From assembly GCA_018696395.1 (NCBI GenBank), contig JABHQR010000014.1, positions 1-59,884 on the forward strand: DNA of 59,884 nucleotides. Reading direction: 5' to 3'. Both the position numbers and the translations under genes were made by a program. Of this stretch, positions 18,763-27,311 are shown piece after piece (the first letter of the stretch is position 1; each line of letters starts with the position of its first letter). The notes under the pieces are model-generated. The model saw nothing but the letters and a program-made list of their open reading frames with translations, had not been told where the DNA came from and did not search any database. This DNA is from an archaeon (GTDB lineage: Archaea; Nanobdellota; Nanobdellia; Woesearchaeales; GW2011-AR9).

Positions 18763-19717
18763 ACCTATACCTTACTCTCTTGCAATACTCTCGATAATCT
18801 GGATCTTTTCTTAAATGTCGTTCTTCGGTAACTGCTCGGAAAAAGTATATCACTGACCATACGGTCATTCCCCAGAAAAATGCCCAAGACATTACTGGTA
18901 ACAGTGTTAGCCACCAGATTAAATTTTTGCTGATATATGCTGGATGCCTTACAACTGAATAAGGAAATTTTGTAACGATTCCTCTATTAGTTAAGTTAGA
19001 AGCTTTTGCTCCTAACGATAAACTTGCCACAACATAAATTGAAAGTAGTACAACTATGATTATTCTTAGTGCTAATGTCCAGGTTGGGCTCCAGAATGTA
19101 GCGTAATCGTTTGCGCCCCAGGGGACATAATTTCCAACCCACCAATTGAATGGCGGATAACAAGCAACTGCTACTGCCCAACCAAACAAGGTTGGTTCAA
19201 CCGACTTAACAACATTTTTCAAACTTTTAAATTCAAAACTGTAACCAAATGAGAATATTAAAGTGTCTAAAGTAAACATAAATGTAAAAATGAACGGGTA
19301 CCATGAAAAATTATCTTTAAGGTAAAGTAAATGTCCTGCGTTACTAAAGAAGAAGTTAATCATCATTGGCAAGAAAAATATTTTTACAACCATAAACAAG
19401 AATGCAGTACGTTCACTTTTTTGTTTGAAAAATTTGCGTGTTGTAAAAATTCTTAATATTGCTCTGATTAGAATAAATGGTTTATTCACTGAATCTTTTA
19501 TGGTGAATGAAATGTAATATAACGGTGAAATAATAAGGTATATCATAAAAAACCAAACAAATGTATTTTGTGTGGCAACGCTTAACATATTTTGATAATG
19601 TGAAACATTACGAATAATCAGGAGTCCAATGTAGTATATAATCAAACTAGAAATATATAATTGTAACATTCGTGGCCAAGCACTTTTAATTCTTGTAATA
19701 TTTCTGGTAAAATTCAT
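18743..19717 (-). CDS. Integral membrane methyltransferase, ICMT/PEMT-like
   Basis: This 324-aa polytopic membrane protein has about seven or eight hydrophobic segments. The C-terminal quarter carries the isoprenylcysteine carboxyl methyltransferase/phospholipid methyltransferase pattern: SVVRHPAYISKN, then TEERHLRKDPDYREYCKRV and a final RFIPG. In the family these residues bind S-adenosylmethionine and the methyl-accepting group at the membrane face. In archaea the acceptor of such proteins is generally unknown; a lipid or a prenylated molecule is plausible. The N-terminal half is not recognised and may form an additional membrane domain. It is convergent with the AstE-like gene. Confidence 0.75.
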   Translation of the reverse strand: MNFTRNITRIKSAWPRMLQLYISSLIIYYIGLLIIRNVSHYQNMLSVATQNTFVWFFMIYLIISPLYYISFTIKDSVNKPFILIRAILRIFTTRKFFKQKSERTAFLFMVVKIFFLPMMINFFFSNAGHLLYLKDNFSWYPFIFTFMFTLDTLIFSFGYSFEFKSLKNVVKSVEPTLFGWAVAVACYPPFNWWVGNYVPWGANDYATFWSPTWTLALRIIIVVLLSIYVVASLSLGAKASNLTNRGIVTKFPYSVVRHPAYISKNLIWWLTLLPVMSWAFFWGMTVWSVIYFFRAVTEERHLRKDPDYREYCKRVRYRFIPGIY

Positions 19718-19787
19718 ATGTTAAGTAAGTTCATAAGAATGCTTTATATTTTTTTTGTATTGTTGAGAATATATCTTTTTGTGAGTT

Positions 19788-20303
19788 TTAATTATTTCTT
19801 TTTTTCTTCATCTTTTTTTCACATTTTTTCAAATATACCTCATAACCTTTCTCTAAACCTGCTGCTACCCAATCAGTATCTCCATAATTTAAAGGAATCC
19901 CTTGGTAAGTTCTGAATAATTCCCCATCACAATAAAAAATTAATGCTGGTGGGTTATGTATGTTAAATTCATTTTGGATAAATTGTTCCCCATGTTCTAA
20001 TTCATTATAATCAAATAAGTAGGTGTTGTTCTCTCTTTCATTTTGGGTATTTCTACTGAATGATGTGAAAGCTGCTAAGCTTGCTTGATTATTATTTACT
20101 GAACCAGGACCTGGGTTAGAATTGTAAATTAATAACAATGAATATTTTTCTTGTTTAATCTCTTCAATATCTTCTTGTGAAATTTTGTAACAATTAAGAA
20201 TTTCTGGATCTAAGTTTGGAGATGGATTAATTGTTGAAGGGTAAGTTAAAACTAATGAACATAATGAAATTCCGATTAAGTGTTTTATTTTGTTTTGATT
20301 CAT
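19788..20303 (-). CDS. Secreted thioredoxin-fold-like protein lacking the CxxC site (putative)
   Basis: The protein has 171 aa with an N-terminal hydrophobic segment (residues about 9-20) that could be a signal peptide, and a very basic C terminus. The order SLLLIYNSNPGPGS, then NPPALIFYCDGELFRTYQG, looks like a thioredoxin beta strand with its active-site loop and the cis-proline strand. The position of CxxC holds no cysteines, so redox activity is unlikely. No Shine-Dalgarno site is seen. The fold is an inference from pattern only. Confidence 0.5.
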   Translation of the reverse strand: MNQNKIKHLIGISLCSLVLTYPSTINPSPNLDPEILNCYKISQEDIEEIKQEKYSLLLIYNSNPGPGSVNNNQASLAAFTSFSRNTQNERENNTYLFDYNELEHGEQFIQNEFNIHNPPALIFYCDGELFRTYQGIPLNYGDTDWVAAGLEKGYEVYLKKCEKKMKKKRNN

Positions 20304-20426
20304 TTTTATTTTAACTAAATTCTTATTTTCTTGAAACTAGTTGGCTTAAAAATGTTTTGGAATATTGTTGATAATCTCTTTTTTAGATTAATTAAATTTA
20401 AATAATCTCTTAATTAATTCTAACAT

Positions 20427-21011
20427 ATGGAAAAATTAATATCTAAATTTAAAAAAGAAGTTATTAATGCATCTAATGATTCTAATTTTATTCATCATAA
20501 ATGGTTTGTTAATTATCATTTAAACATTGTAGAAAAAATTGCAATGGAATTATGTGATAAATATACCTCAGCTGATCGAGACTTGGTAAAGATTTTAGTG
20601 TGGTTACATGATTATGGGAAAATATTGGATTTTGATAATCAATACGATAAAACTCTTACTTCTGGGAAAGATAAATTACAAGAATTAGGTTTTCCTGAGA
20701 ATATTGTTAATAAAGCAATATCTTATGTTAAAATTATGGACAATAAAAGTGAGTTAGAACATTCTCCTTTAGAAGTAAAAATCATTTCTTCAGCTGATGG
20801 TGCGTCTCATTTAGTTGGCCCTTTTTTTTATCTATGGTGGTATGAAAATAATGGGGCTGATTATCATGAACTAATGCAAGATAATGTCAGAAAAGCTAAA
20901 ATTGATTGGGAAAAAAAAGTAGTTCTTCCAGAAGTTAAAGAAGCTTTTCAAAAGTATCATGATGTTTTAATGAGTCAATGTGGATTGTTGCCAGAAAGAT
21001 ATCTTGGTTAA
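20427..21011 (+). CDS. HD-domain phosphohydrolase
   Basis: This 194-aa protein has the HD metal-binding layout: a first His in HHKWFVNYH (about residues 23-31), the HD pair in LVWLHDYGK near 62, and a later Asp in SSADGASH near 116. Such proteins hydrolyse phosphate esters, often nucleotides or RNA ends. A TTTAAATA box about 30 bp before the ATG and the lack of a Shine-Dalgarno site suggest a leaderless message. It stands first in a set of three genes (HD hydrolase, nucleotidyltransferase, ADP-ribosylglycohydrolase) on the same strand. The substrate is not known. Confidence 0.8.
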   Translation: MEKLISKFKKEVINASNDSNFIHHKWFVNYHLNIVEKIAMELCDKYTSADRDLVKILVWLHDYGKILDFDNQYDKTLTSGKDKLQELGFPENIVNKAISYVKIMDNKSELEHSPLEVKIISSADGASHLVGPFFYLWWYENNGADYHELMQDNVRKAKIDWEKKVVLPEVKEAFQKYHDVLMSQCGLLPERYLG

Positions 21012-21073
21012 ATTTATTTATCTACAAATTTATTGAATTAATTTTATAAATATGCCTTTCTCTGAAAATTTAT

Positions 21074-21682
21074 ATGGATTTTGGTCAAGCAGTAAAATTG
21101 TACCATGAAAGAATGCAGTTAGATGAAAGATTCCAGGATATTTATTCTGTGGCTAAACAGATTATGGCTGGGGAACATTGGTTAGTGGGAGGGAGTGTAT
21201 TTAGACCTCTTGTAGAAATTATGTATGAGCGAGAACAACCTTTGACAGATTTTGATTTTGTTTGTGATACTATAAAAAATGACATTGTTTTACCAGAAGG
21301 TTATTACATGGTGAGAAACAGTTATGGTAATCCTAAAATTAGAACTCCTGAAACTGATTTTGATTGTGTGCCTTTTAATAGTTGGAAAAAATTTAAATTT
21401 AAATCTCCTGGTATCAATTCAGTTCTGATTCAAAATCCAACTACTGTTCAATCTTTGGCTTATAATCCTGACACCGGTGAAGTTAAGGGTTTGGGAAAAC
21501 ATGCAATTAAAAGACAAGAAATCCAAGTAAATAATCTTCATTATTTATTGAAAGCTGCTAATTCTAAAAAGATAAGTATGGCTGATTATTTGAAAAGATT
21601 TGATTCATTGGGTTTTAATTTAGTGTCAGGTTATTTGATTGCAAAAAGAAATTTTCCATTACAGATTGAACACTTATGTTGA
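21074..21682 (+). CDS. Minimal nucleotidyltransferase-fold protein
   Basis: This 202-aa protein shows the start of the DNA polymerase beta/CCA-adding superfamily: HWLVGGSVFRPL (the GG-S helix motif, residues about 35-47) followed by PLTDFDFV (the DxD metal ligands, near 58-65). A third acidic candidate is TDFDCVP (near 98). The architecture is close to the head domain of class II CCA-adding enzymes, but the RNA-binding neck and body are missing, so it may adenylylate or otherwise tag a small molecule, RNA or protein. A TTTATAAATA box 25 bp ahead of the ATG suggests a leaderless transcript. Confidence 0.7.
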   Translation: MDFGQAVKLYHERMQLDERFQDIYSVAKQIMAGEHWLVGGSVFRPLVEIMYEREQPLTDFDFVCDTIKNDIVLPEGYYMVRNSYGNPKIRTPETDFDCVPFNSWKKFKFKSPGINSVLIQNPTTVQSLAYNPDTGEVKGLGKHAIKRQEIQVNNLHYLLKAANSKKISMADYLKRFDSLGFNLVSGYLIAKRNFPLQIEHLC

Positions 21683-21768
21683 ATTTTTCTAAAAACATAT
21701 TTTCTTTACAATCTATATCATAGTGCCATAATCTTTTTATGTTTGAAATTTTATGATGTTTTTTATAT

Positions 21769-22722
21769 ATGGCTTTTAACAAATTTCAAAAGATGCTTCT
21801 TGGAATAGCTATTGGTGATGCTTATGGTGCGGGTTATGAATTTATTGAAAAAAATGGTTTATCTTTAAGAAATGAATTTAATTTTACAAAATATCAATCT
21901 CACCCTAATCCAAAACATAATCATCAATCAGGTATGTATACTGATGATACTCAAATGTCGATTGGTGTATGTGAACTTCTATTAAGCGATAAAGAATTTA
22001 ATTCTCAAAATTTAGCAGATAATTTTGTTAATTGTTACAAACGTGACCAGATTGTGGGTTATTCTTCTAGGTTTCAAGATTTTTTAGATTCTATCAATTC
22101 TGGTAGTGAAATGTTAGAAAGATTAAATCCTTCATCCAAAAGAAATGGTGCCGCAATGAGGTCTGTACCTTTAGGATTAATTGAAGATAAAAAAATGTTG
22201 ATGGATTATGCAACTGTTAATGCTAAATTAACTCATAATACCCCTCAAGCGATTGCTTCTTCAATTTCAGTAGCATTATTATCTAACTTATATCTTAATG
22301 ATAAAGAAAGTTACATTAATGTTTTTGATTATGTTTTACCATTTGTACAAGATTTTCCAATATTTCATTCTTATTTGCAAGAAGTATCTAAACTAACTAA
22401 AGATTCTGACCTTTCTATCTTGTTGAATAAAGATAATCCTAAACTGGGTGTGCCTTGTAATGCGATGAAAACTACTGGGGCAGTTATGTACATCTTGAAT
22501 AATTATCAAGTTCTTTCGGATGTATTAAAAGAATCTGTTTTACTTGGCGGAGATACAGATAGTGTTGCATCTATCTCTTTAGGAATTGCTGCAATGAATC
22601 TCTCTTTAGAAGAATTACCAGAATTTTGTTTGCAAGATTTAACCAATCATAAGTTTGGTAAAGAGTATTTAATTGAGTTGGGCCGGAAGTTAGATGGTAA
22701 GTTTGGTATGTTAAATCTGTAA
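21769..22722 (+). CDS. ADP-ribosylglycohydrolase family protein
   Basis: This is a DraG/ARH-type hydrolase that removes ADP-ribose from proteins or other acceptors. The N-terminal GIAIGDAYGAGYE, the magnesium motif YTDDTQMS (near 62-69) and the C-terminal LLGGDTDSVASISLGIAAM are all present and in the right order. The length of 317 aa is normal. It should be a cytoplasmic enzyme. Whether its substrate is an Arg- or Ser-linked ADP-ribose or a nucleic-acid end cannot be told. No ADP-ribosyltransferase was recognised beside it. Probably leaderless. Confidence 0.9.
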   Translation: MAFNKFQKMLLGIAIGDAYGAGYEFIEKNGLSLRNEFNFTKYQSHPNPKHNHQSGMYTDDTQMSIGVCELLLSDKEFNSQNLADNFVNCYKRDQIVGYSSRFQDFLDSINSGSEMLERLNPSSKRNGAAMRSVPLGLIEDKKMLMDYATVNAKLTHNTPQAIASSISVALLSNLYLNDKESYINVFDYVLPFVQDFPIFHSYLQEVSKLTKDSDLSILLNKDNPKLGVPCNAMKTTGAVMYILNNYQVLSDVLKESVLLGGDTDSVASISLGIAAMNLSLEELPEFCLQDLTNHKFGKEYLIELGRKLDGKFGMLNL

Positions 22723-22788
22723 TAATGGTAATAACAATAACATTTTTCATTCTAAACTTTTAAAAATCAGACAGTAAAATAATAATTC

Positions 22789-23181
22789 ATGGTAAGGGAT
22801 TATACTAGGGAAAGGAATAGTTATAAGGGGTATGCTGCATCTTTAAAACCAACTCTTTCTGATGATGAGATTGAATACAAAAGGATATGTGAAGAAGTTG
22901 GTTCGGATTTAGTTAAGTTACTTGAAAAGTATAACCGATTGGAAATTACTAAACAACTTGCTGAAGTTGAAGGAGTTTCGGTACATTTAGCAAGAGTTAC
23001 TATTGGTGATTATACTAAGGGTGAGTTTTGGCATAGCATATCTCCAACAAGGCAAGCTAGGGTGGACAAGAATTTGAGAAGATTGTCTCATTTTTATGGT
23101 ATTATTGGATTGGATCCTGAAGACTCTTTAGTTACAAGAATAAAAAAAGTAAATCCTAACTTTAGTTATCCATTGAAATAA
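22789..23181 (+). CDS. Small protein of unknown function, possible helix-turn-helix
   Basis: A 130-aa basic protein that I do not recognise. Residues about 52-80 (ITKQLAEVEGVSVHLAR and on) could form a helix-turn-helix, which would fit a DNA-binding role, but this is weak. There is no signal peptide or membrane segment. A TTTTAAAAAT box about 30 bp before the ATG suggests a leaderless message. It follows the ADP-ribosylglycohydrolase on the same strand after 66 bp. Confidence 0.6.
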   Translation: MVRDYTRERNSYKGYAASLKPTLSDDEIEYKRICEEVGSDLVKLLEKYNRLEITKQLAEVEGVSVHLARVTIGDYTKGEFWHSISPTRQARVDKNLRRLSHFYGIIGLDPEDSLVTRIKKVNPNFSYPLK

Positions 23182-23205
23182 CTGCGTCTGTGTTTTTTTA
23201 AATAG

Positions 23206-24135
23206 TTAGTTTCGTTTTATTTGATTGTACAATCTTTCAAAATTTGAGAAACAAGATTCTGGTGCACCAACAGCAATTTTACATAAATAGTCTTGTTGAA
23301 TTGGATTTTCTTCAATTAGGGATAAATCGTAAATAATCTCTTCTGGAAGAATATTTTTCAGGGCCTTTAATTTGGGCCTTACTGGAAAATCACTGCCATG
23401 GATTAATTTGTGGTGTAAATCTTTTCTTGAAAAAAGGTAGATTAATTGTTCTGGTTTTCTAGTTGTTCCAATCATTGCACTTGTGTCAGTATAAAGGTTT
23501 TCATATTGTTTTAACATTTGAACAAAATTATCAAAATATCTTTCATTTCCTGTATCAGCCCCACAATGTGCTCCTATGATCCTTACTCCTTCTTCTAAAG
23601 GAGTTTTTAATAATTCAGGATCACCATAAGATTGATTTGGGTTATAACAAAAGTGTTGATTCCCAGTATGGGTGATTACTGGCAAATTCCAAAATGCTAA
23701 TCTACGATAAAAATTGATGTGTTCTTTGTTAGATGGGTCAAACATTAAACTGTTTGGAACCCATTTACAAGCTGCAATTTTTCTTTCTATATCCTTTTCC
23801 ATTAAAGTGTCTAAATATTCAGCCGCATTTGGCTTTGTAGGATTAATTGAAACTGCTACAAGTAATTCAGGGTGATTTGAACATAATTTTAAAACTAATT
23901 CGTTAGGAATTTCTATGTGTACCTTTGATCCATCATAAGGTTTATCACTTGCAAGAACTATTGCACGATCAAGGTGGGATGATTCAATTAGGGTGGCGAT
24001 ATCTTTTGGATCACCTAGTGGCATGTTATTTCTCTTTTTATAATTCTCAATAGATTCTTTTTGTTCAGTAGATAAAATTGATTCTTTGATTATTTGATTT
24101 CCAATTGGGTGGGTATGTGCATCAAATTTTAACAT
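23206..24135 (-). CDS. Amidohydrolase-2 family metal-dependent hydrolase
   Basis: This is a TIM-barrel hydrolase of the amidohydrolase/decarboxylase group. Metal-binding motifs appear in order: FDAHTHP at residues 4-10, ITHTGNQH, IIGAHCGADTG and LIHGSDFPVRP with the final Asp. I start it at the ATG at 24135, which has a very strong AGGGGGGTG site overlapping the stop codon of the upstream gene (24149-24151). A start 18 codons earlier would make the genes overlap by 41 bp. The layout implies translational coupling with the phosphohistidine-domain gene. The substrate is unknown. Confidence 0.85.
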   Translation of the reverse strand: MLKFDAHTHPIGNQIIKESILSTEQKESIENYKKRNNMPLGDPKDIATLIESSHLDRAIVLASDKPYDGSKVHIEIPNELVLKLCSNHPELLVAVSINPTKPNAAEYLDTLMEKDIERKIAACKWVPNSLMFDPSNKEHINFYRRLAFWNLPVITHTGNQHFCYNPNQSYGDPELLKTPLEEGVRIIGAHCGADTGNERYFDNFVQMLKQYENLYTDTSAMIGTTRKPEQLIYLFSRKDLHHKLIHGSDFPVRPKLKALKNILPEEIIYDLSLIEENPIQQDYLCKIAVGAPESCFSNFERLYNQIKRN

Positions 24136-24148
24136 AATAAGCACCCCC

Positions 24149-25618
24149 CTAATCTCTTTTAAGAATTGTAACAATCCCTTTTTCTGCATCTACTTCAACT
24201 AAATCATTATCTTTAAGAGATAATGTTGCAGTTTGAGTTCCAACAATGCATGGCTTTTTCATTTCTCTTGCTACAATTGCAGCATGGCAGGTAATTCCAC
24301 CCTCATCTGTTATGAAAGCTGCTGCTTTTTCCATAGCCATAACAAAATCTGGGGTTGTCATTGGAGAAACCATTATATCCCCAGTATCAATTTTAATTAA
24401 ATCAGATTTATTTATTACAATTTTCACTCTGCCTTTAATTTTGCCATGTCCAATAAATGCACTTCTTCCTTTGACTTCGGAAGTTGGTTTTGGATCTTCA
24501 CAGTATTTGTCTTTTATTTCTTTTATTATTTTAGGATCTGAACTAAATACTATCTTTTTTGGTTCTAAAGTCATAAGGACATAATTAATTGTTCTTCTTT
24601 CAATCTCTTCTTTTTCTACAATAATCTCTTTAATAATCTCTTCTATTCTCAAATATAATATCTCTTTGTAAGTCAAATTTCTTCTTTTAGCAATTTCTTC
24701 TAAAAGGGGTTTAATGTTAGAGAATATTTTAGTCAAGTAATCAGATCTATAAGTTCTAAAATAAACTAGTTCTTTAGCAATTTCTACTAGTTTAATTGTA
24801 TTCTCATCTGCATTTAATTCTTTGAGAAGTTTTTCAGTTTTTTCTTGAGATTCTATTTTATGGTTTTTGAATTCAATCAGTTTTTGTGAAAAATTTCCTT
24901 CAATGTGGATAATTCTCTCAAAAATTTCTTCTTCATTCCAAGGGTCTGCTTGACCTCCCCTAGTGTTAATCCAACCAAATTTTTTAATGTGTTGTTGAAT
25001 TTTTTCTAGAATTGGGACATTAAGTTCTTCAAATTTACAAATGTTTTGTTCCCTGATTAAAGAACCTATTTTAAATAAATTATATTGTTCTAATGTTGCA
25101 AAGTTATCTTTTTTTGGGAATGATAAGATACTTAAATTTTCATTAGGGTTTTTACTATTTTTAACAATCTCTTTTAATCTTTTTTCAATTGGAAATTGGA
25201 TGTTGTAGCCCATCAGAGATATTGAATAGGTTATATACATTTCAGAGAATCTCTTAAATTCATCTACTAATTCTTTTGTTGTTTTAATCGAGTGATCAGT
25301 TACTTTTAATTCTTCTGAGAAAGAAAGAAGTTTTTCACCATAATCATAAATTGTAGAAAATACTTTCATAATGAATCCATCTTCCTTATCTTCTTCAGTA
25401 ATTATTACATCTCCAAAAATAGCTGCTTCTTTTCCATAATAATATTTTCCATCCAAGTAACCAGTTCTATTATAATAATCTACAAAAAAAAGTTTTTTAT
25501 AATGTACTAATTCAGCATAACTTGTCATGAATAAGTCAGACATTAATGTGGTATATTTTCTAGTAACAACTGGTTTAAGTATCCCATTTTTTGTTAAGTA
25601 ATAATTTGCATCTTTCAT
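24149..25618 (-). CDS. PEP-utilising-enzyme mobile (phosphohistidine swivel) domain protein
   Basis: Residues about 395-489 form the swivelling domain of PEP synthase/PPDK-type enzymes, with the catalytic His in DEGGITCHAAIVAREM followed by PCIVGT. The N-terminal 380 residues are helical and charged, and I find neither the ATP-grasp domain nor the PEP-binding barrel of full-length enzymes (about 750-900 aa). The protein thus has the phospho-carrier domain on an unfamiliar N-terminal part, which may itself supply an activity. The amidohydrolase gene downstream is coupled to it. I infer a phosphoryl-transfer role but cannot name the substrate. Confidence 0.75.
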   Translation of the reverse strand: MKDANYYLTKNGILKPVVTRKYTTLMSDLFMTSYAELVHYKKLFFVDYYNRTGYLDGKYYYGKEAAIFGDVIITEEDKEDGFIMKVFSTIYDYGEKLLSFSEELKVTDHSIKTTKELVDEFKRFSEMYITYSISLMGYNIQFPIEKRLKEIVKNSKNPNENLSILSFPKKDNFATLEQYNLFKIGSLIREQNICKFEELNVPILEKIQQHIKKFGWINTRGGQADPWNEEEIFERIIHIEGNFSQKLIEFKNHKIESQEKTEKLLKELNADENTIKLVEIAKELVYFRTYRSDYLTKIFSNIKPLLEEIAKRRNLTYKEILYLRIEEIIKEIIVEKEEIERRTINYVLMTLEPKKIVFSSDPKIIKEIKDKYCEDPKPTSEVKGRSAFIGHGKIKGRVKIVINKSDLIKIDTGDIMVSPMTTPDFVMAMEKAAAFITDEGGITCHAAIVAREMKKPCIVGTQTATLSLKDNDLVEVDAEKGIVTILKRD

Positions 25619-25713
25619 TTTTTATATCTCTGTTCTCTTTTTTTAAATAACTTTTGTCAATTGTATTTTCAAAAAATAAATAAAAAAAATAAGTATTTTA
25701 CTATCTATATTGC

Positions 25714-26379
25714 TTACAATTCAGTGAATGAAGTTACAATTTTGTAATCATTCTCTGTTACAGATTTATTTCCTGGTCTAACAACTAGCTTTACATTATA
25801 TCCTGCAGAGTCAGCAGCATCTAATTCTGGTAATACATCAGAAATGAATAATATTCTCTTCGGTGCTTCTTGAACCTTATCTGCAATTATAAGGTAACTG
25901 TCTTTTTTACTTTTATCTCCCACAATGTTGGTGTCAAAATATCCATTAATTAGTCCAGTTAAATCTCCTTTGTTACTTGATTGATACAATTCTTTCTGAG
26001 ATTCTGCACTACCATTTGAATAAATGAAAATTCCTTTGCCATTATCTTTCCAGTTTTGAAATGCTACTGGGACATCATTAAAAACTTCTCCAGATAACCT
26101 TCCTGTTTGGTAACCTTCAACATTAACAAAACCAATTAGTTCTAAAAAATCAGTTCTTAAATTACGCTTCATTAATTGGTTTGCAACATATTCAATTGCT
26201 TGTTTTCCAGTTGTAAGTTCTTGTTCTTCTTTAATGGAATCAATTAATTTTATCGCTTCAGGTGTTGCAGAAGTTAAATATTCTGAACCATTTTGAATAA
26301 AATCCATCATTAAAGTTTTCAAAAAACTAGTCGGTGTTGTTGTTCCCATTATGTCTGTTAATACATATCTCTCTTTCAT
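25714..26379 (-). CDS. mtnC: MtnC-like HAD phosphatase (enolase-phosphatase E1 family)
   Basis: The 221-aa sequence follows the acireductone-synthase pattern of methionine salvage: VLTDIMGTTTPTSF at the N terminus, GYQTGRLSGEVFNDV, IFIYSNGSAESQKELY, a GYFDTNIVGDKSKKDSY segment and FISDVLPELDAADSAG. In MtnC the first motif reads DIEGTT, where the Asp is the nucleophile and the Glu a second catalytic acid. Here the Glu is Met (DIMGTT), so activity may be altered or lost. No other methionine-salvage gene is visible. The ATG follows AGGAGATA. The TrmB gene is divergent, with an inverted repeat between them. Confidence 0.75.
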   Translation of the reverse strand: MKERYVLTDIMGTTTPTSFLKTLMMDFIQNGSEYLTSATPEAIKLIDSIKEEQELTTGKQAIEYVANQLMKRNLRTDFLELIGFVNVEGYQTGRLSGEVFNDVPVAFQNWKDNGKGIFIYSNGSAESQKELYQSSNKGDLTGLINGYFDTNIVGDKSKKDSYLIIADKVQEAPKRILFISDVLPELDAADSAGYNVKLVVRPGNKSVTENDYKIVTSFTEL

Positions 26380-26399
26380 ATCTTATCTCCTGGGTTTTT

Positions 26400-26433
26400 G
26401 TCAAAATTCATATTTTCTGACCAACATTTTGAC
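26400..26433. promoter_or_regulatory. Inverted repeat between mtnC-like and TrmB genes, candidate operator
   Basis: GTCAAAAT at 26400-26407 and its exact complement ATTTTGAC at 26426-26433 are separated by 18 bases. The pair lies 21-54 bp before the mtnC-like start and just behind that gene's probable TATA element (around 26456-26466), where a bound repressor would block transcription. Confidence 0.4.
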
Positions 26434-26524
26434 TCCTACTCAATAGTTAATCTGTTTTTATTTAAACATTATCTCCCTCTCAGTGTAGAGTAAGATTTAA
26501 ATATGTAAGGGTTTTTATTTATTT

Positions 26525-27271
26525 ATGGATTACAAAAAATTAGAATTTTTAGGTTTAACAAAGAATGAGAGTTTAGTGTATATTTCATTATTGAAATTAG
26601 GTACCAGTAAAACTGGGAAAATCCTTAAGGATTCAGGTTTAAATTCTGGTAAAATTTATGAAATTTTAGAGTCTTTAAAAAATAAAGGTTTAGCTTCTGA
26701 ATCTGTGATTGATAATGTTAAACATTTTACTGCTTCCCCTCCTGAGGAAATGGTTTATTTGATAAAAGAAAAAAAAGAAGAGATTGATAAACAAGAAGTT
26801 GTATTAAAAAACTTACTTCCTCAACTTGAAAAGATTAGAAATTTAAATCTGGAAGAACCAAGGTCAGTAATATACAAGGGTTTTAAAGGGTTTAAGACTG
26901 CAGTAAATGAAGCAACAAAATATCTTGAACAAAATCCAGAAATTTTAGCTATGGGGATAAGTAGTTCAAAAGATGAAAGAATAAGTAGGTTTTGGCGTAC
27001 GTGGACTTTGAAAATTAGTGCCCATGATATAAAGATAAAATATCTTTTTTCTGATCGAGGCGGACATTATGAACAAACTAAGAAGATAAAGAATTGTAAA
27101 TGTAAGGTTATTGAGGATATAACTCCTGTTACAGTAGATATATTTGGGAACAAAGTTGTATTAATTTTGAATTATGATGAACCAATTCATACTACTTTAA
27201 TTGTTAATGAGAAAACAGCAACTTCATTCAGAACTTTCTTTAATCAATTATGGAAAAAAGGTAAGTATTAA
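26525..27271 (+). CDS. TrmB-family transcriptional regulator
   Basis: The first 75 residues form the TrmB winged helix (FLGLTKNESLVYISLLKLG, then SGKIYEILESLKNKGL). A coiled-coil dimer helix (about 80-105) and a C-terminal sensor part with the IYKGFKGFKTAV pattern follow. In the family the C-terminal part binds sugars or other effectors. The length of 248 aa is usual for the short members. A TTTAAATA box 28 bp before the ATG and no ribosome site indicate a leaderless message. The inverted repeat at 26400-26433 in the divergent spacer is a candidate operator. The gene converges on glmS. Confidence 0.88.
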   Translation: MDYKKLEFLGLTKNESLVYISLLKLGTSKTGKILKDSGLNSGKIYEILESLKNKGLASESVIDNVKHFTASPPEEMVYLIKEKKEEIDKQEVVLKNLLPQLEKIRNLNLEEPRSVIYKGFKGFKTAVNEATKYLEQNPEILAMGISSSKDERISRFWRTWTLKISAHDIKIKYLFSDRGGHYEQTKKIKNCKCKVIEDITPVTVDIFGNKVVLILNYDEPIHTTLIVNEKTATSFRTFFNQLWKKGKY

Positions 27272-27311
27272 CTTATTGATGTTTTCCTAAGTTATTTTAC
27301 TTTGAAAAAAA

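Noticed and set aside
19718-19915. 65-aa hydrophobic frame on the plus strand
   Set aside because: It overlaps the opposite-strand gene at 19788, is made of Phe/Leu from T-rich DNA, and has no ribosome site.
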